From NCBI GenBank assembly GCA_001584585.1, contig LSYV01000198.1:1-22799 (forward strand): a stretch of 22,799 bases of DNA, read 5' to 3'. This document shows, piece by piece, positions 1 through 9,200 of this stretch (position 1 is the stretch's first letter; each line of letters begins with the position of its first letter). The position numbers were made by a program, and so were the translations under genes. Below the pieces are notes generated by a model, which saw only the letters and a list, made by a program, of their open reading frames with translations, had not been told where the DNA came from and did not search any database. This DNA is from Gonium pectorale (taxonomy: Eukaryota > Chlorophyta > Chlorophyceae > Chlamydomonadales > Volvocaceae).

Positions 1-70
1 TTAAGGCACCCAAGCTACAGCCTCCCGCGCCCCGGCCTTGCTCTTGCCTCTGCTCCCCGGACGCCACCAG

Positions 71-232
71 CGCCAGAGCTGCTCGCTGGAGCGCTGCGAG
101 GTCTTCACTACCCCACCCGGGGGTGCGCGGCCCCATGGACCGATCGCCATCATGCCCCGCTGCCCTCCGCCCCCGCAGGAGTACACGGCCAACCCCAAGA
201 CGGACTCGAGCCTGGGGAAGGTGGGGCGCTGA
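71..232 (+). CDS. 3' end of an unidentified gene (last exon or exons)
   Basis: The last exon is read at 179-232, after a pyrimidine-rich acceptor (CCCCCGCAG, ending at 178). It encodes EYTANPKTDSSLGKVGR and a TGA stop at 230-232. All 17 sense codons end in G or C, a strong coding signal in this genome. A second GC3-only stretch, 71-100 (RQSCSLERCE), lies in the same frame behind a CACCAG acceptor-like site. The 78 bases between them could be a phase-0 intron (101-178) or be read through, since they contain no stop. Coding probably continues left of the window. I do not recognise the protein, and 27 residues are too few to assign a function. A minus-strand gene over the same bases is less likely, because its reading frames are proline/alanine/serine filler without motifs. 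Confidence 0.45.
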   Translation, partial: RQSCSLERCEVFTTPPGGARPHGPIAIMPRCPPPPQEYTANPKTDSSLGKVGR

Positions 233-578
233 GCAGCCCCCGCTGCCGCCTGACCCGAGTTTGCCGCCGGTGCCGCCGTCGCGGCAGCGCGCTGCCAGCA
301 CCATTCGTCGATGGCGGCGCTGGAGGCGCGTGCCAGGGATGGAAACCAGGAATGCGGAGGCGCAGCGTGGGGGGAAGAGGGGGCAGAGGCGGTTGCGGCC
401 CCGGAGGGAAGGGGAGAGGGGGGTCGGCACCAGCGGGGCTCTGCGCCCCGGCCGGTGCTGGCGGCCCCCGGGGGCGAAGAGCTTGTAGACATGCAGACCG
501 TTGCTGGCGGACAGGGGAGCAGGGGCCGCGGGGGCAGTGCGACCCCGGGCGGCGGGACGGCCTCACAGGTGCAGGTGC

Positions 579-1098
579 GGGTCCATGTATGGGCTGCCGG
601 TCAGGTTGCTTGCTGGCGTTTGAGCACGATGTCGCAGGCAGAGGACACACGTGGTGCAGCGGGCGGGCGGGCGGGCGGGCGGGCGGGCGGCGACCCGGGG
701 CGGGGCCCAGGTTGACGGAGCGCTGGCACGGCTGAGCGCTGGCGGGACTCCCGGCGGGGTGGGCCGGTGCAGGGTGGGGGGCGGCACGGAGGTGGTGGCG
801 GCAGGGGGCGGGCCGGCAGGCGGCGGAGGCGGGCGCTCCCTGGCGGGCCCGGACCCCAGCTGCCCCCCCCCAGCTGCTGGCGGTGGGCCACACGCGCCCG
901 CAGTGGGGGCCAGTGCTGGCTCGGGAGCTGCTTGGTCGCAGCCGGCCCTCCGTGGGCCGCGCGCTGGTGAGGGAAGGGGGCCGCGGCACACACGCACGAC
1001 AGTACGCGGCGGGGAACCCCGCCTGCCCGCCTGCCTGGCACCTGCTGGGTCGGGCTCGGGATGAGGGTCCACGGGCTGCCGGCTAGGTTGCCCCTTGG
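579..1098. repeat. Imperfect direct repeat pair
   Basis: Positions 579-617 and 1065-1098 share GGGTCCA, GGGCTGCCGG, AGGTTGC and CTTGG in the same order with small gaps, spaced by about 480 bases. This could be an old local duplication in the UTR or spacer. Confidence 0.35.
661..690. repeat. (GGGC)n simple repeat, possible G-quadruplex
   Basis: Seven GGGC units run in a row on the + strand, giving more than four G3 tracts with one-base loops, which can in principle form a G-quadruplex. It lies downstream of the left gene's stop. Confidence 0.7.
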
Positions 1099-1865
1099 TC
1101 GCTGCCTCTTTTTATAGGCCTGTTTGGGCACTCCGTCACGCATACAGAGCGCACCGCCTGGCGGCCACTCAGGAACGGCTGCCGGCCGCACCTGAGAACA
1201 CCAACGCGTCGCGTACCGATGGATACCGTATGTGCGATACGAGAGCTAGCTGTACGGAAGCAGCGAGGTTTGCACTCGGGACACGAGCGCCTCGTCCCGC
1301 GCACGGCATTACGGCGGCGGGGCCGCCATCCACGAGGGCGCGCCCGAGGGGCGCGAAGCGCGGGACGGGGCGGGCGGGTGTTGCTCGCTGTTGCGGACCG
1401 GCAACCCAGCATAAGTGGATCGGGGTTTGTGCGGGTATGAGCGGCGGCGCGGCGGCGGCGCTGGTGGCGCTGGTGGCGGGCTCCGCCGCCGAGGGTCGCG
1501 GTGATAAATGTGGGGGAGGGGGGGCCTCGCGGTGCACTCGCGCCGGCGAGGGCCGCGGCGCAGGCGCTGATGGCGGCCCCTGGATGGGCCCACTGGGGCG
1601 GGCCGGATGGCGGGAGGGGGGCTTTGGCAGGCCCTCCTCCGGGCGGGTGGGCGGCTGCGGGCCGCGTTTAAGACTAGCAACGCGGCGCGTGCTGATGGGT
1701 GCTGAGAGCTGTAAGGGTTGCATATGGAACACGATCCGGGGTACCGTATGTACGGGCGGACTGTGTGTACGGGCGCGTATGGAAACGCAGTACGGTGCGG
1801 TTTCGGAGATGGTTGATTTGAGACATCTCGCCAGGCATCCAGACGCGCGCCTACGAGCAATACAA

Positions 1866-3082
1866 ATGCCAACAGTACACTGCATCTGCGGCGTAAGCGG
1901 AAGCGGCAAGTCGTATTACAGGCAGCGCGATGTCGGTCTGTCCAGCCTGCCGTGCATCGACATCGCCGATGTCTATGATGAGTTCCCCGGCATTGGTAGG
2001 GATAGGGCTCGCCTGGTGATGCTGGATCGGCTGGAGCAGCATCTGCGCTGTGACAGCTCCAGCATCGTGTTGGAGGCCTTCTTCGCGCCGGGCAAGCTGC
2101 AGCGGAGGGGCGTGGAGGCCCTGGCGAACGACTATGACGTGAGCGTCAGGTGCGGTCGCGCGTTGTGTGTTGGGTCGTTGCACGGGCCATGAGAACCGCT
2201 GCCCGACCCATTGCTTGACGCCGCACCATCCCCCCTTCATACCGCGATATCCCACTGCTGCCATCGTAGAGAACTCAAGCACTCGGAATTAGAGTCCCTT
2301 AATTCCCCTTAATGTAACTGCCGATGGATGTGCCATGGGATGCTCCCCAGGTACATTTGGTGCGCCGTGTCCAGGGCCGAGGCCCACCGGCGCATCATGG
2401 ACGACTATCACTACGGGCGCGACGACTGGCGGCGGCACCAGTTCCGGGTGGCCATGATCAACGACGTGCCCGACAAGTACTTTTACGAGCGGGATGGCGA
2501 GGGGAAGCCGCTCCTGGCTGCCGGCGCCTGCGCCAGATGCGGCGAGCAGCCGTTCGAGGTTAGTGGGTACAGAGCCGTGTATGTTTACGGCATCCATGAC
2601 GCTAGCGGCAAGCAGTACGGCTGGGTAGGTGTGTGCGATTGGGGTTGGAGGAATGCGAGGCGCGCGTCCATTGTCAAACGGCCTCAGGTGCCGGCTGAGC
2701 TCCAGTCGCGGCCATCATGGTCGCCCGCACCCGGGCACACGGCCACGCACCCCGCTCTGCCGCACCCCGCCCTGCCCCTGCCCCTGTTGCTGCCCGGCCT
2801 CAGCCGCCCGCCTGCGCGGAGTGCGGCGGCGACTCGGGCGCGCGCACGTGCTGCGACTGCGCCTCCCGCCACGACTACCACTGCTCCTCCCGCTGCAAGC
2901 GCGCCGCCTCGCGCCGCAACCGCTCCCACGGCCACGGCTCCCAAGACGACGACTGCTATGACCAGGAGGGCGACTGCTATCACCCGGGGCACGACTACTG
3001 CCACCCGCAGGTCTATTATCAGGAGGAGAGTTATAATAATCACGATAGTGATGACAGCGACGACGATGACAACTATTACTAG
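1866..3082 (+). CDS. P-loop kinase-like protein with Cys-rich zinc-finger-like segment and acidic tail
   Basis: Preferred model: exons 1866-2149, 2351-2558 and 2804-3082, together 771 bases or 256 residues. Intron 1 (2150-2350) restores an Arg across a phase-2 junction. Residues 9-16 are a Walker A motif, GVSGSGKS, right after a short hydrophobic strand, as in AAA_33/polynucleotide-kinase-like kinases. IVLEAFF (67-73) resembles a Walker B strand, and the Arg-rich RAEAHRR (103-109) sits where such kinases carry a lid or Arg finger. Cys155/158 and Cys168/171 pair up across the second splice; Cys180/183, His187, His190, Cys191 and Cys195 follow in a spacing reminiscent of MYND or HIT fingers. 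The tail is rich in Asp, Tyr and His. An alternative splice (2629 to 2705) also keeps frame and gives 312 residues with a Pro-rich insert. An in-frame ATG at 1779 would add 29 residues; 1866 was chosen because it directly precedes the P-loop strand. The substrate is unknown. Confidence 0.6.
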
Positions 3083-3277
3083 TTGGGGCAGTGAAGGTGG
3101 GGGCCTGCGTACTGTGACCCGTGGGCCGGTAGGCTGTGCGGGAAGCGCGTGGGGGTGGGGAGGCCGCGTGGGGTGCGTGGGGTGCCCTCGCCCGGGGCGC
3201 GCGGACCTGCCCCCACCTGGCACGGCTGTGGAGGCCCCTGGCGACCGAGGCGCCACGGCCGAGGGGGTCATTAGGTT

Positions 3278-3372
3278 TGCTGTCGCGAGGCGCGAGCCCG
3301 CCCCATGCCATCGGGAGGGCGGGTGCTGTCGCGAGGCGCGAGCCCGCCCCATGCCATCGGGAGGGCGGGTGC
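3278..3372. repeat. 46-bp tandem duplication
   Basis: Copies at 3278-3323 and 3324-3369 are identical, starting TGCTGTCGCGAGGCGCGAGC, and the first three bases of a third copy follow. Perfect identity points to a recent duplication. Confidence 0.9.
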
Positions 3373-3389
3373 GGCGGGTGTGGCTGTGG

Positions 3390-3410
3390 CAGCTAGCAGC
3401 TAGCAGCTGG
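3390..3410. repeat. CAGCTAG heptamer, three copies
   Basis: Three 7-bp units run in a row, the last with one change (CAGCTGG). They lie just after the 46-bp duplication. Confidence 0.75.
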
Positions 3411-3686
3411 TAACGGGACAATGGAACACAGGGGCCCAGCACGGATGCACTCACTGAGGTGGTAGGCACTCGGCTGGTAGGCTGTATGACCATTGACTTG
3501 AGCCCCGAGCGGGCCAGGGCGGTTGGTGGGAACCGATTGCAACCGGTCGCACGTCGCAGCACCTGCGCCTGCTGCCCATGCCGGTCCCTGTCGTTACTGC
3601 GGCCGCTGCGGCCGGTGAGCGCTGTGAGGGAAGCTCCCCGGGACTATGCGCGCTGGCTGCCGGTCGGTATGGCGGGCAGACGCACG

Positions 3687-3742
3687 GGCGTTGGAGGTTG
3701 CGCGCTGCCGGTTGGGCGTTGGCGGTTGAACGCTGGCGGGTG
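3687..3742. repeat. Imperfect 14-bp minisatellite, four copies
   Basis: Four 14-base units (3687-3700, 3701-3714, 3715-3728, 3729-3742) fit a GGCGTTGGCGGTTG consensus with a few substitutions each. Divergence between copies suggests age. Confidence 0.6.
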
Positions 3743-3976
3743 GGAGGACGGGGGAGGGCGCGGCGTCCGCCGCAGCCATGGCTGCCCAGCATTGGCTCAT
3801 GTCGTTGCCCTGACCTGATCCGGGGCTGGGCTACTTAGGTTACTTAGGGCCACTGTGCCGCGTCCGAGCGCACTGGTGGCAATGGTTTGCCCATGTTGCA
3901 GTGCACCACGAGCGGTTTGCCGTACTGAAGGGCAAGTGGCTCGTAGAGTTGTTGCCGCCGGTCTGGGTGGCGTGTC

Positions 3977-3981
3977 TGTAA
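3977..3981 (+). terminator. Candidate polyadenylation signal TGTAA of the kinase-like gene
   Basis: First TGTAA after the stop at 3082, about 0.9 kb downstream; a second lies at 4245-4249. TGTAA is the main polyadenylation signal in chlorophycean algae, but a 5-base word also occurs by chance. Confidence 0.35.
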
Positions 3982-4487
3982 GGCTGCAGCCTATCGTGAT
4001 GGTGTATTTTTGCTGTGTCGTTGCGGCGGTTGCGAGTGCTGCTGCTGCCGCGTGACGCTGTTCGTGCCTGTCCCCTGTACTTTCGTCCTGCGCGCACTGG
4101 GATGCTTGTTGCGCCGTGGCGGTTAACGATCCGTGATCTGTACGGCTTAGGCCCCTGGGATTTAGGGATTCGCCCTTGCGCAGCACGTGAAGCAAGTCAC
4201 TGGACGGTCAGGTCACTTGAAGTGCTGTCGTGTAGGCAGGTGGGTGTAAGGCGTGTAGCCGCCACGGCTGCCGCCCGCTGGATCGCTACGGGGCATGAGA
4301 TTGCCACGCCATCGCTGGAACAGGCGTGGGGACTGGGGGCGACCATGCGCGCCACGTCTATACGAATGTTTGGTCTGTAGCAACCACAGGTACATGAGAG
4401 CACAGTTCTTGAGAGGTTGAGTGGTCTGCCCTTATGTGTTCGCCCGCACACAAGATCGTTCACAGGTGACCCTTTATTATACCCTAT

Positions 4488-4504
4488 GCATGCCACTGGC
4501 ATGC
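4488..4504. repeat. 17-bp palindrome GCATGCCA-C-TGGCATGC
   Basis: Two perfect 8-bp inverted half-sites flank one central base. Such a shape fits a dimeric protein-binding site as well as a tiny hairpin. It lies about 1.7 kb upstream of the MYB start. Confidence 0.5.
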
Positions 4505-5409
4505 GAGCTGTCTGTTGGAGGGTTGCCTGAATTGTGATGGTTGTTGCTGTGATGGTTGGGCCTAGAGCCGCGAGTGGCGGCAGGGCAACGAGGCCGAATC
4601 GTGCAGGCGCCCACCGTTATGCGTACCGGATACGGCACGGCGGTATGTACTCGGCGCCCCGCTGGAAACATCGCAACCCCGGGTGTGTATGACCGCAGAG
4701 GCTGCCATCCCGGTTTCCGTTTCCTTTTTGGTGGCGTACCGTCCAAATGCTCCTCTTTGCAGCAGGCACGAGATGGTGATGGTGGCCCCCCCCCTTGGTG
4801 CTGCTGCTGGCCGGCATCTTGGTGGACCGCAATGCTTTTTTCATAATGCAGGAGCTGCTTGGCTGCTTGGTTGTTTGGCCAAACGTGCCCCAGGCGACTC
4901 CTCAACCCGCGCCTCGCGCACCCCGTTGGCCAGCCTCACACAAACGCGCACATGCTGCTGCCTCGGGGCCTCGCTGAGGCCCATGCGCCCCGAGCAAGGG
5001 GCGGCAGGCAACGAAGCCAACGGAGCTCTCAGGTTAGGGCAGGGCGGGCCGTTGGGCGCCGCAACCAGGCGCTATTGCGACACGTCTCTACCGGATGCGG
5101 CACCGGGTCCCCACGGCCACAGGGCAAGAGTGGCTTTCGGCCGCATTCAGCCCAACCCAGTCAGCGTGAGGGTGGGAGGCGAAGCAGTGGCAGCGGCGCA
5201 GCAAACTACGCCGTATTGGGGATAAGCGTCGGGTGGCGACATCACCGGTACCAACAAAAACGTGTGTACATCGCCGTCAGGTCAGCAGGCACCAGCTATG
5301 CAGCTCCGTACGCCCCGGCTCCAACGCAGGGTGCCTCATAGGGAAGCCACCGGTCGGTACAGGCGGTCCAGTGCGGGCCCCCCGGACCCCTCATTGTAAG
5401 CGTGGCAGG

Positions 5410-5651
5410 GCAGGGCCGTAGTTCGGGGACTGGGGACTGGGGACAGCTGAAGACAGCCAGGGGGAGTGGGGAACTGGGGACTGGGGACTGGGGACTGGGG
5501 ACTGGGGACTGGGGACCGGGGACTGGGGACTGGGGACTGGGGACTGGGGACCGGGGACTGCGGACTGGGGACAGCCGGGGACTGGGGACTGGGGACAGCT
5601 GGGGAGTGGGGGGGGGTCGAGTGGGTGCGGAGGCAGGGCCGTAGTTCGGGG
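5410..5651. repeat. GGGGACT heptamer array bracketed by a 19-bp direct repeat
   Basis: From 5473 to 5570 there are 14 contiguous 7-bp units of ACTGGGG, with variants such as ACCGGGG and ACTGCGG, and looser units on both sides (5425-5613). The array is enclosed by two copies of GCAGGGCCGTAGTTCGGGG, at 5410-5428 and 5633-5651. On the minus strand the array stays open and would read as Ser-Pro-Val-Pro-Gln repeats, which I treat as an artefact. The spaced G4 tracts could form G-quadruplexes. Confidence 0.9.
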
Positions 5652-6243
5652 CCAGTACCGCAGGGCAGTGGACTGGGCGGGGCGCGGGGCGAGGCGCCTC
5701 ATTCGTTGCAGCCGCCTCCCCCCTACTCAGTCGCATGTGGCCCATGCGGGGCCCGGAACCCCCCACCCCAGCAATACCAAAACGCACAGAGCAGACGACT
5801 CGGTGATTGAACCGATGGTCGCAGGCATCGTGGTGGCATGGGGAGGGGCCTGCTGCGTGGGCAGGGATGTGGGTCGCGCCGCGTTTTTGCCATGACAAAT
5901 CACTGCCTGTGTAAGCCGCACGCAAAGAATGCATTTGGGTTGAGGTCAGCGCGCCAAGAGTAGCTGGTTCACCAGAGACCGAGATGGCAGGTGGGGGGGA
6001 TCGACCGGCGCTGGAAAGCGCCAGTCGGGACAGGCCGTACACAATCCCCATTGGACGAGACGTGAGCAGCTATGCCAACTGTGCCTATGCCAGCTTACGC
6101 GCGGTACCCTGCGGGCCCCAAGGCACTGCGCAACACCACCACTCGGGACACAAGCTGCAACAGCGACGCTTTAACCAAAAGCCATCCCGCGGCCAAAGTC
6201 GACTTCTGTCCCAGACGAGCACAATTTGGACCAATTCTTGAAA

Positions 6244-9200
6244 ATGAAGAGCCGCAAGGCCAATGCCGGCCGTCGACCGGCGCTAAAGCGCAGCTCGAGC
6301 TTTACAGAGGACGAGGAACTTGAGCAGCACGACCCGCACGGAGACAAGCGGGGCCCGTGGACGCCCGAGGTGAGGCCCTAGAGCCATGGTGTGTGCCCCG
6401 ACCCGGACTACATGTTCGCTTCCGGCCGTCGGCCGTCAAGGCCGCTGGAATTGCACTCGGCCGGGCCGGGCAGGCCCCCTCGCCTGTGACACGTCCAAGG
6501 CTTGGCCAATTGCTCCAGAGCACTGCATGCAAACTCAATTGCGGCTTGCAAGGATGGAAACGCTTGCTAACTCCTGTGACGGGCGGCATGTGCAGGAGGA
6601 CAAGATGCTCACAAACCTGGTTCTCACGTGCGGAGCCCAGCGCTGGAGCACAATTGCCGAGTCAATAGAAGGACGCTCTGGCAAATCGTGCCGGTTAAGG
6701 TCAGCACCTGTCTGGCTCCGACCCCCGTTGCGCGCATCCAACTCGTCCTGCTGCGGCCCGCAGGTGGTGGAATCACCTGAGCCCGCAAGTAAAGAAGGGG
6801 CCGTTCAGCGAGTTCGAGGACGCCGTGATCGTGCGGGTGAGCTAGGCACGAGAAGACGAGCCGTCCTGGCATTATGTAACGCTGTCCTGTAACGCCATAT
6901 ACCGGCAGCCGCCCCCTCTGACACGCGCCCGTGAACCCCCGACCCAATTCGTGCCTGCGCAGTCTCACGAGAAGTATGGCAATAAGTGGTCAGGTGAGAC
7001 TGCTGCATTTCTGTGCGTGTCCACTACTTTCGCGCCGCCGGTGCCCTCCCGCTCGCGTGTAGCCCTTGTGCGGCCATGCGCAAGTACGCTGACGTGTCTC
7101 ACACTGGCTCTCCATTGACCCCCCGTGTCAATCTCAGTCATTGCCAAGCTCCTGCCGGGCCGGACAGACAATGCGGGTAAGAGTCGACCGCCGGGATGGC
7201 TCTGCGGGCTTGCCCGGCACGAATTTGAGCCCGTGTTGCTTGTTGCCCCTGACATACCGGTAGATCCTCCGTCTCGCTTTTAAGCTGTTCATGCAATATC
7301 CTGCCCGTTAACAATGTTGCCGTGTCTCCTTTCTCTCCGTCCTGCAGTCAAGAACCGCTGGAACTCGACGCTGAAGCGCAAACACACCGGGGGCACGCTC
7401 AATAACAGGTGCGCGCCGCCGCACTGCGTAGGTGAAAGGGCCGCACTCCAGTTTGGCCTGGGACCTTTGCATTGGTTAGGCCGCCGCCACGCCAGCTTGC
7501 AAGCTGGCCAGCTTGCCCCTCATGCGCTAACCCTTCCGCCGCCTCAGCCGACGCACCCGCCTGCACGTGGGCTCTCAGCCCTCTGCTCTGCCTGCAATGC
7601 CTCGCTGCTGTGTTGTGCGGTGTTCCTCCGCCCCTGCAACCCTCCTCTACGCCGGAGGTAGCTATGCATTCGCCTCGTACATAACCTACACTTTATCCCC
7701 TGACCCCCTCGGCCCTTCGCTCCCGGACCCCGCCTGCCCTCTTCTGCTTGCCCGCAGGTTCGTGGACACGTACCCCGAGCTGGACGGCCTGATGGCCGAC
7801 CCCGAGGCCGCCCGCGAGGCCGCCGAGTACAGCAGCTGCCTGGACAGCTACTCGGCCTGCGCGCCCTCGTCCTTGTCGGCCGGCAACGGCGGCATGTGGA
7901 CCGGCTCGGGATCGGAGGAGGGAGATGACCACGAGCACGACGAGCCGCAGCAAGGGCACGAGGCGGAGGAGCGGCAGCTGTGGCGGGGCGAGGAGCCCGC
8001 CAACGGCGGAGAGGACGCGGCCGCCGCGGCGGCGCCGCCGGCGCCCCACACGCACACGCACAACACGCGCCGCGCGACGTCACAGCGGCTGGCGGCGGCG
8101 TCTCAGCGGACGCAGCCGCAGCCGCAGCCCCGTGCCCAGCCCACGGCCTCAGAGCTGCAGGGCGAGAACGAGACCGACGCAGAGTTACGCACCCACCACC
8201 ACCACCAGGCCTCCACCTCGCGCTGCCTGTCGCCCTCCCAAACCGCCGCTGCCGCCAGGGCCGCTGCCGCTGACTGCATGCAGCAGGAATCAGATCTTCA
8301 GGAGGAAGATGACAACGACCGGGAGGAGCTCCAGTTTCGGCAGCTCCCGGGACAGGCCTCGGGCATGTGGGACCCCCAGCCGCCCGCCTGCGTGGTGGGC
8401 GCCGACTTGTCTGACGCCCTGCCGGCCTGGGCCGCCTCCAGCGCCCCCTGCGAGCTGGAGAGCGATCTGCAGCAGCTGCAGACCGCCTGCGATGCCTCCA
8501 CCCTCACAGCCTGCGGGCTGCCGCCCCTTAAGCGCGCGCGGCACTCGCCGCAGCAGCCGTCGCCGTCCTCCCCGCCGCAGCAGCCGAGCCTCCCGGCGGC
8601 GTGCAGCTTCCTGATGCCCGCCGCGCGGCCGCCCACGAGCGCGGCCGCCGAGCACGACGGCGCCGCGTGCGGCTCGTCTGGCGAAGGCCTCTTGGACCTC
8701 GCCTCCGACTCCGCCAGCGGCAGCGGCGGCGTTGCGGCCATGCCCATGCTCATCTGCTCGGGATCGGGGTGCAGCACCAGCGGCACCCTGCCCGCACTCC
8801 CACAGCCCGCTGCCGCCTTTGGCTTGGGATACGCAGCACAGGGGTGCAGTGGCGGCGCCTGCGTGCAGGGCATGGCACCCCTGCCGGCGCTGCTGGATCC
8901 GCCGGAGGATCTCGAGTTCCAGACCTTTATGGACAGCTTGGATTCGACCCTCGACTCGAGCCTAGCGGCGCCCGAGATGTTTGACGCCGACGAAGATTGG
9001 GCCGACGTTGTGCTATTGGAACAACAGCAGCAACAACAGCAGCAGCAACAACTGCAGCAGGCGCAGCAGCAGTTCCAGCTGCAGCAGCAGTCACCACAGC
9101 AGCCGTGCCCCGCTCTGCCGCCCGCTCTGCCGCAACAGCCGTCCAACACCTGCGGCAGCGGTCTGGTCGGTGTGTGGAGCTTGGCGCTCCAGTCCGCGCC

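Larger units (their letters stand above)
233..1865. other. Spacer without a supported gene: 3' UTR of the left gene and upstream region of the kinase-like gene
   Basis: No open frame here has recognisable domains; the long frames on both strands are low-complexity Pro/Ala/Arg/Gly products of high GC. The stretch holds a (GGGC)n run, an imperfect direct repeat (579-617 and 1065-1098) and one TGTAA at 1710-1714. That TGTAA is about 1.5 kb after the left gene's stop, so whether it serves that gene is uncertain. From about 1200 on, GC content drops and TACGG/CCGTA motifs recur, as in other intergenic parts of the window. Confidence 0.4.
3083..6243. other. Long spacer without a supported gene
   Basis: This stretch holds the kinase-like gene's 3' UTR (TGTAA at 3977-3981 and 4245-4249) and the region upstream of the MYB gene. 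I found no reading frame with conserved domains or sustained G/C third positions. It does hold four tandem repeat blocks (3278-3372, 3390-3410, 3687-3742, 5425-5613) and one 17-bp palindrome (4488-4504). A non-coding RNA or a degraded mobile element cannot be excluded by eye. Confidence 0.4.

Noticed and set aside
150..989. Long minus-strand open frame (279 residues)
   Set aside because: It is Pro/Ala/Arg/Ser filler from very GC-rich DNA, with no domain, and overlaps the well-supported GC3 exon on the + strand.
2684..3562. Minus-strand open frame of 292 residues with a hydrophobic Val/Ile/Ala run
   Set aside because: It is antisense to the Cys-rich and Asp-rich exon of the kinase-like gene; the hydrophobic run is the complement of GAC/GAT-rich codons.
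5296..6051. Minus-strand frame with Ser-Pro-Val-Pro-Gln repeats, resembling a Pro-rich wall protein
   Set aside because: The repeats are the translation of the 7-bp array, which is stop-free in all phases on that strand; the flanks show no signal peptide or coding bias.
7544..8083. Minus-strand frames across the MYB tail exon
   Set aside because: Shadows of the GC-rich coding exon; the + strand exon is phase-linked to eight others.
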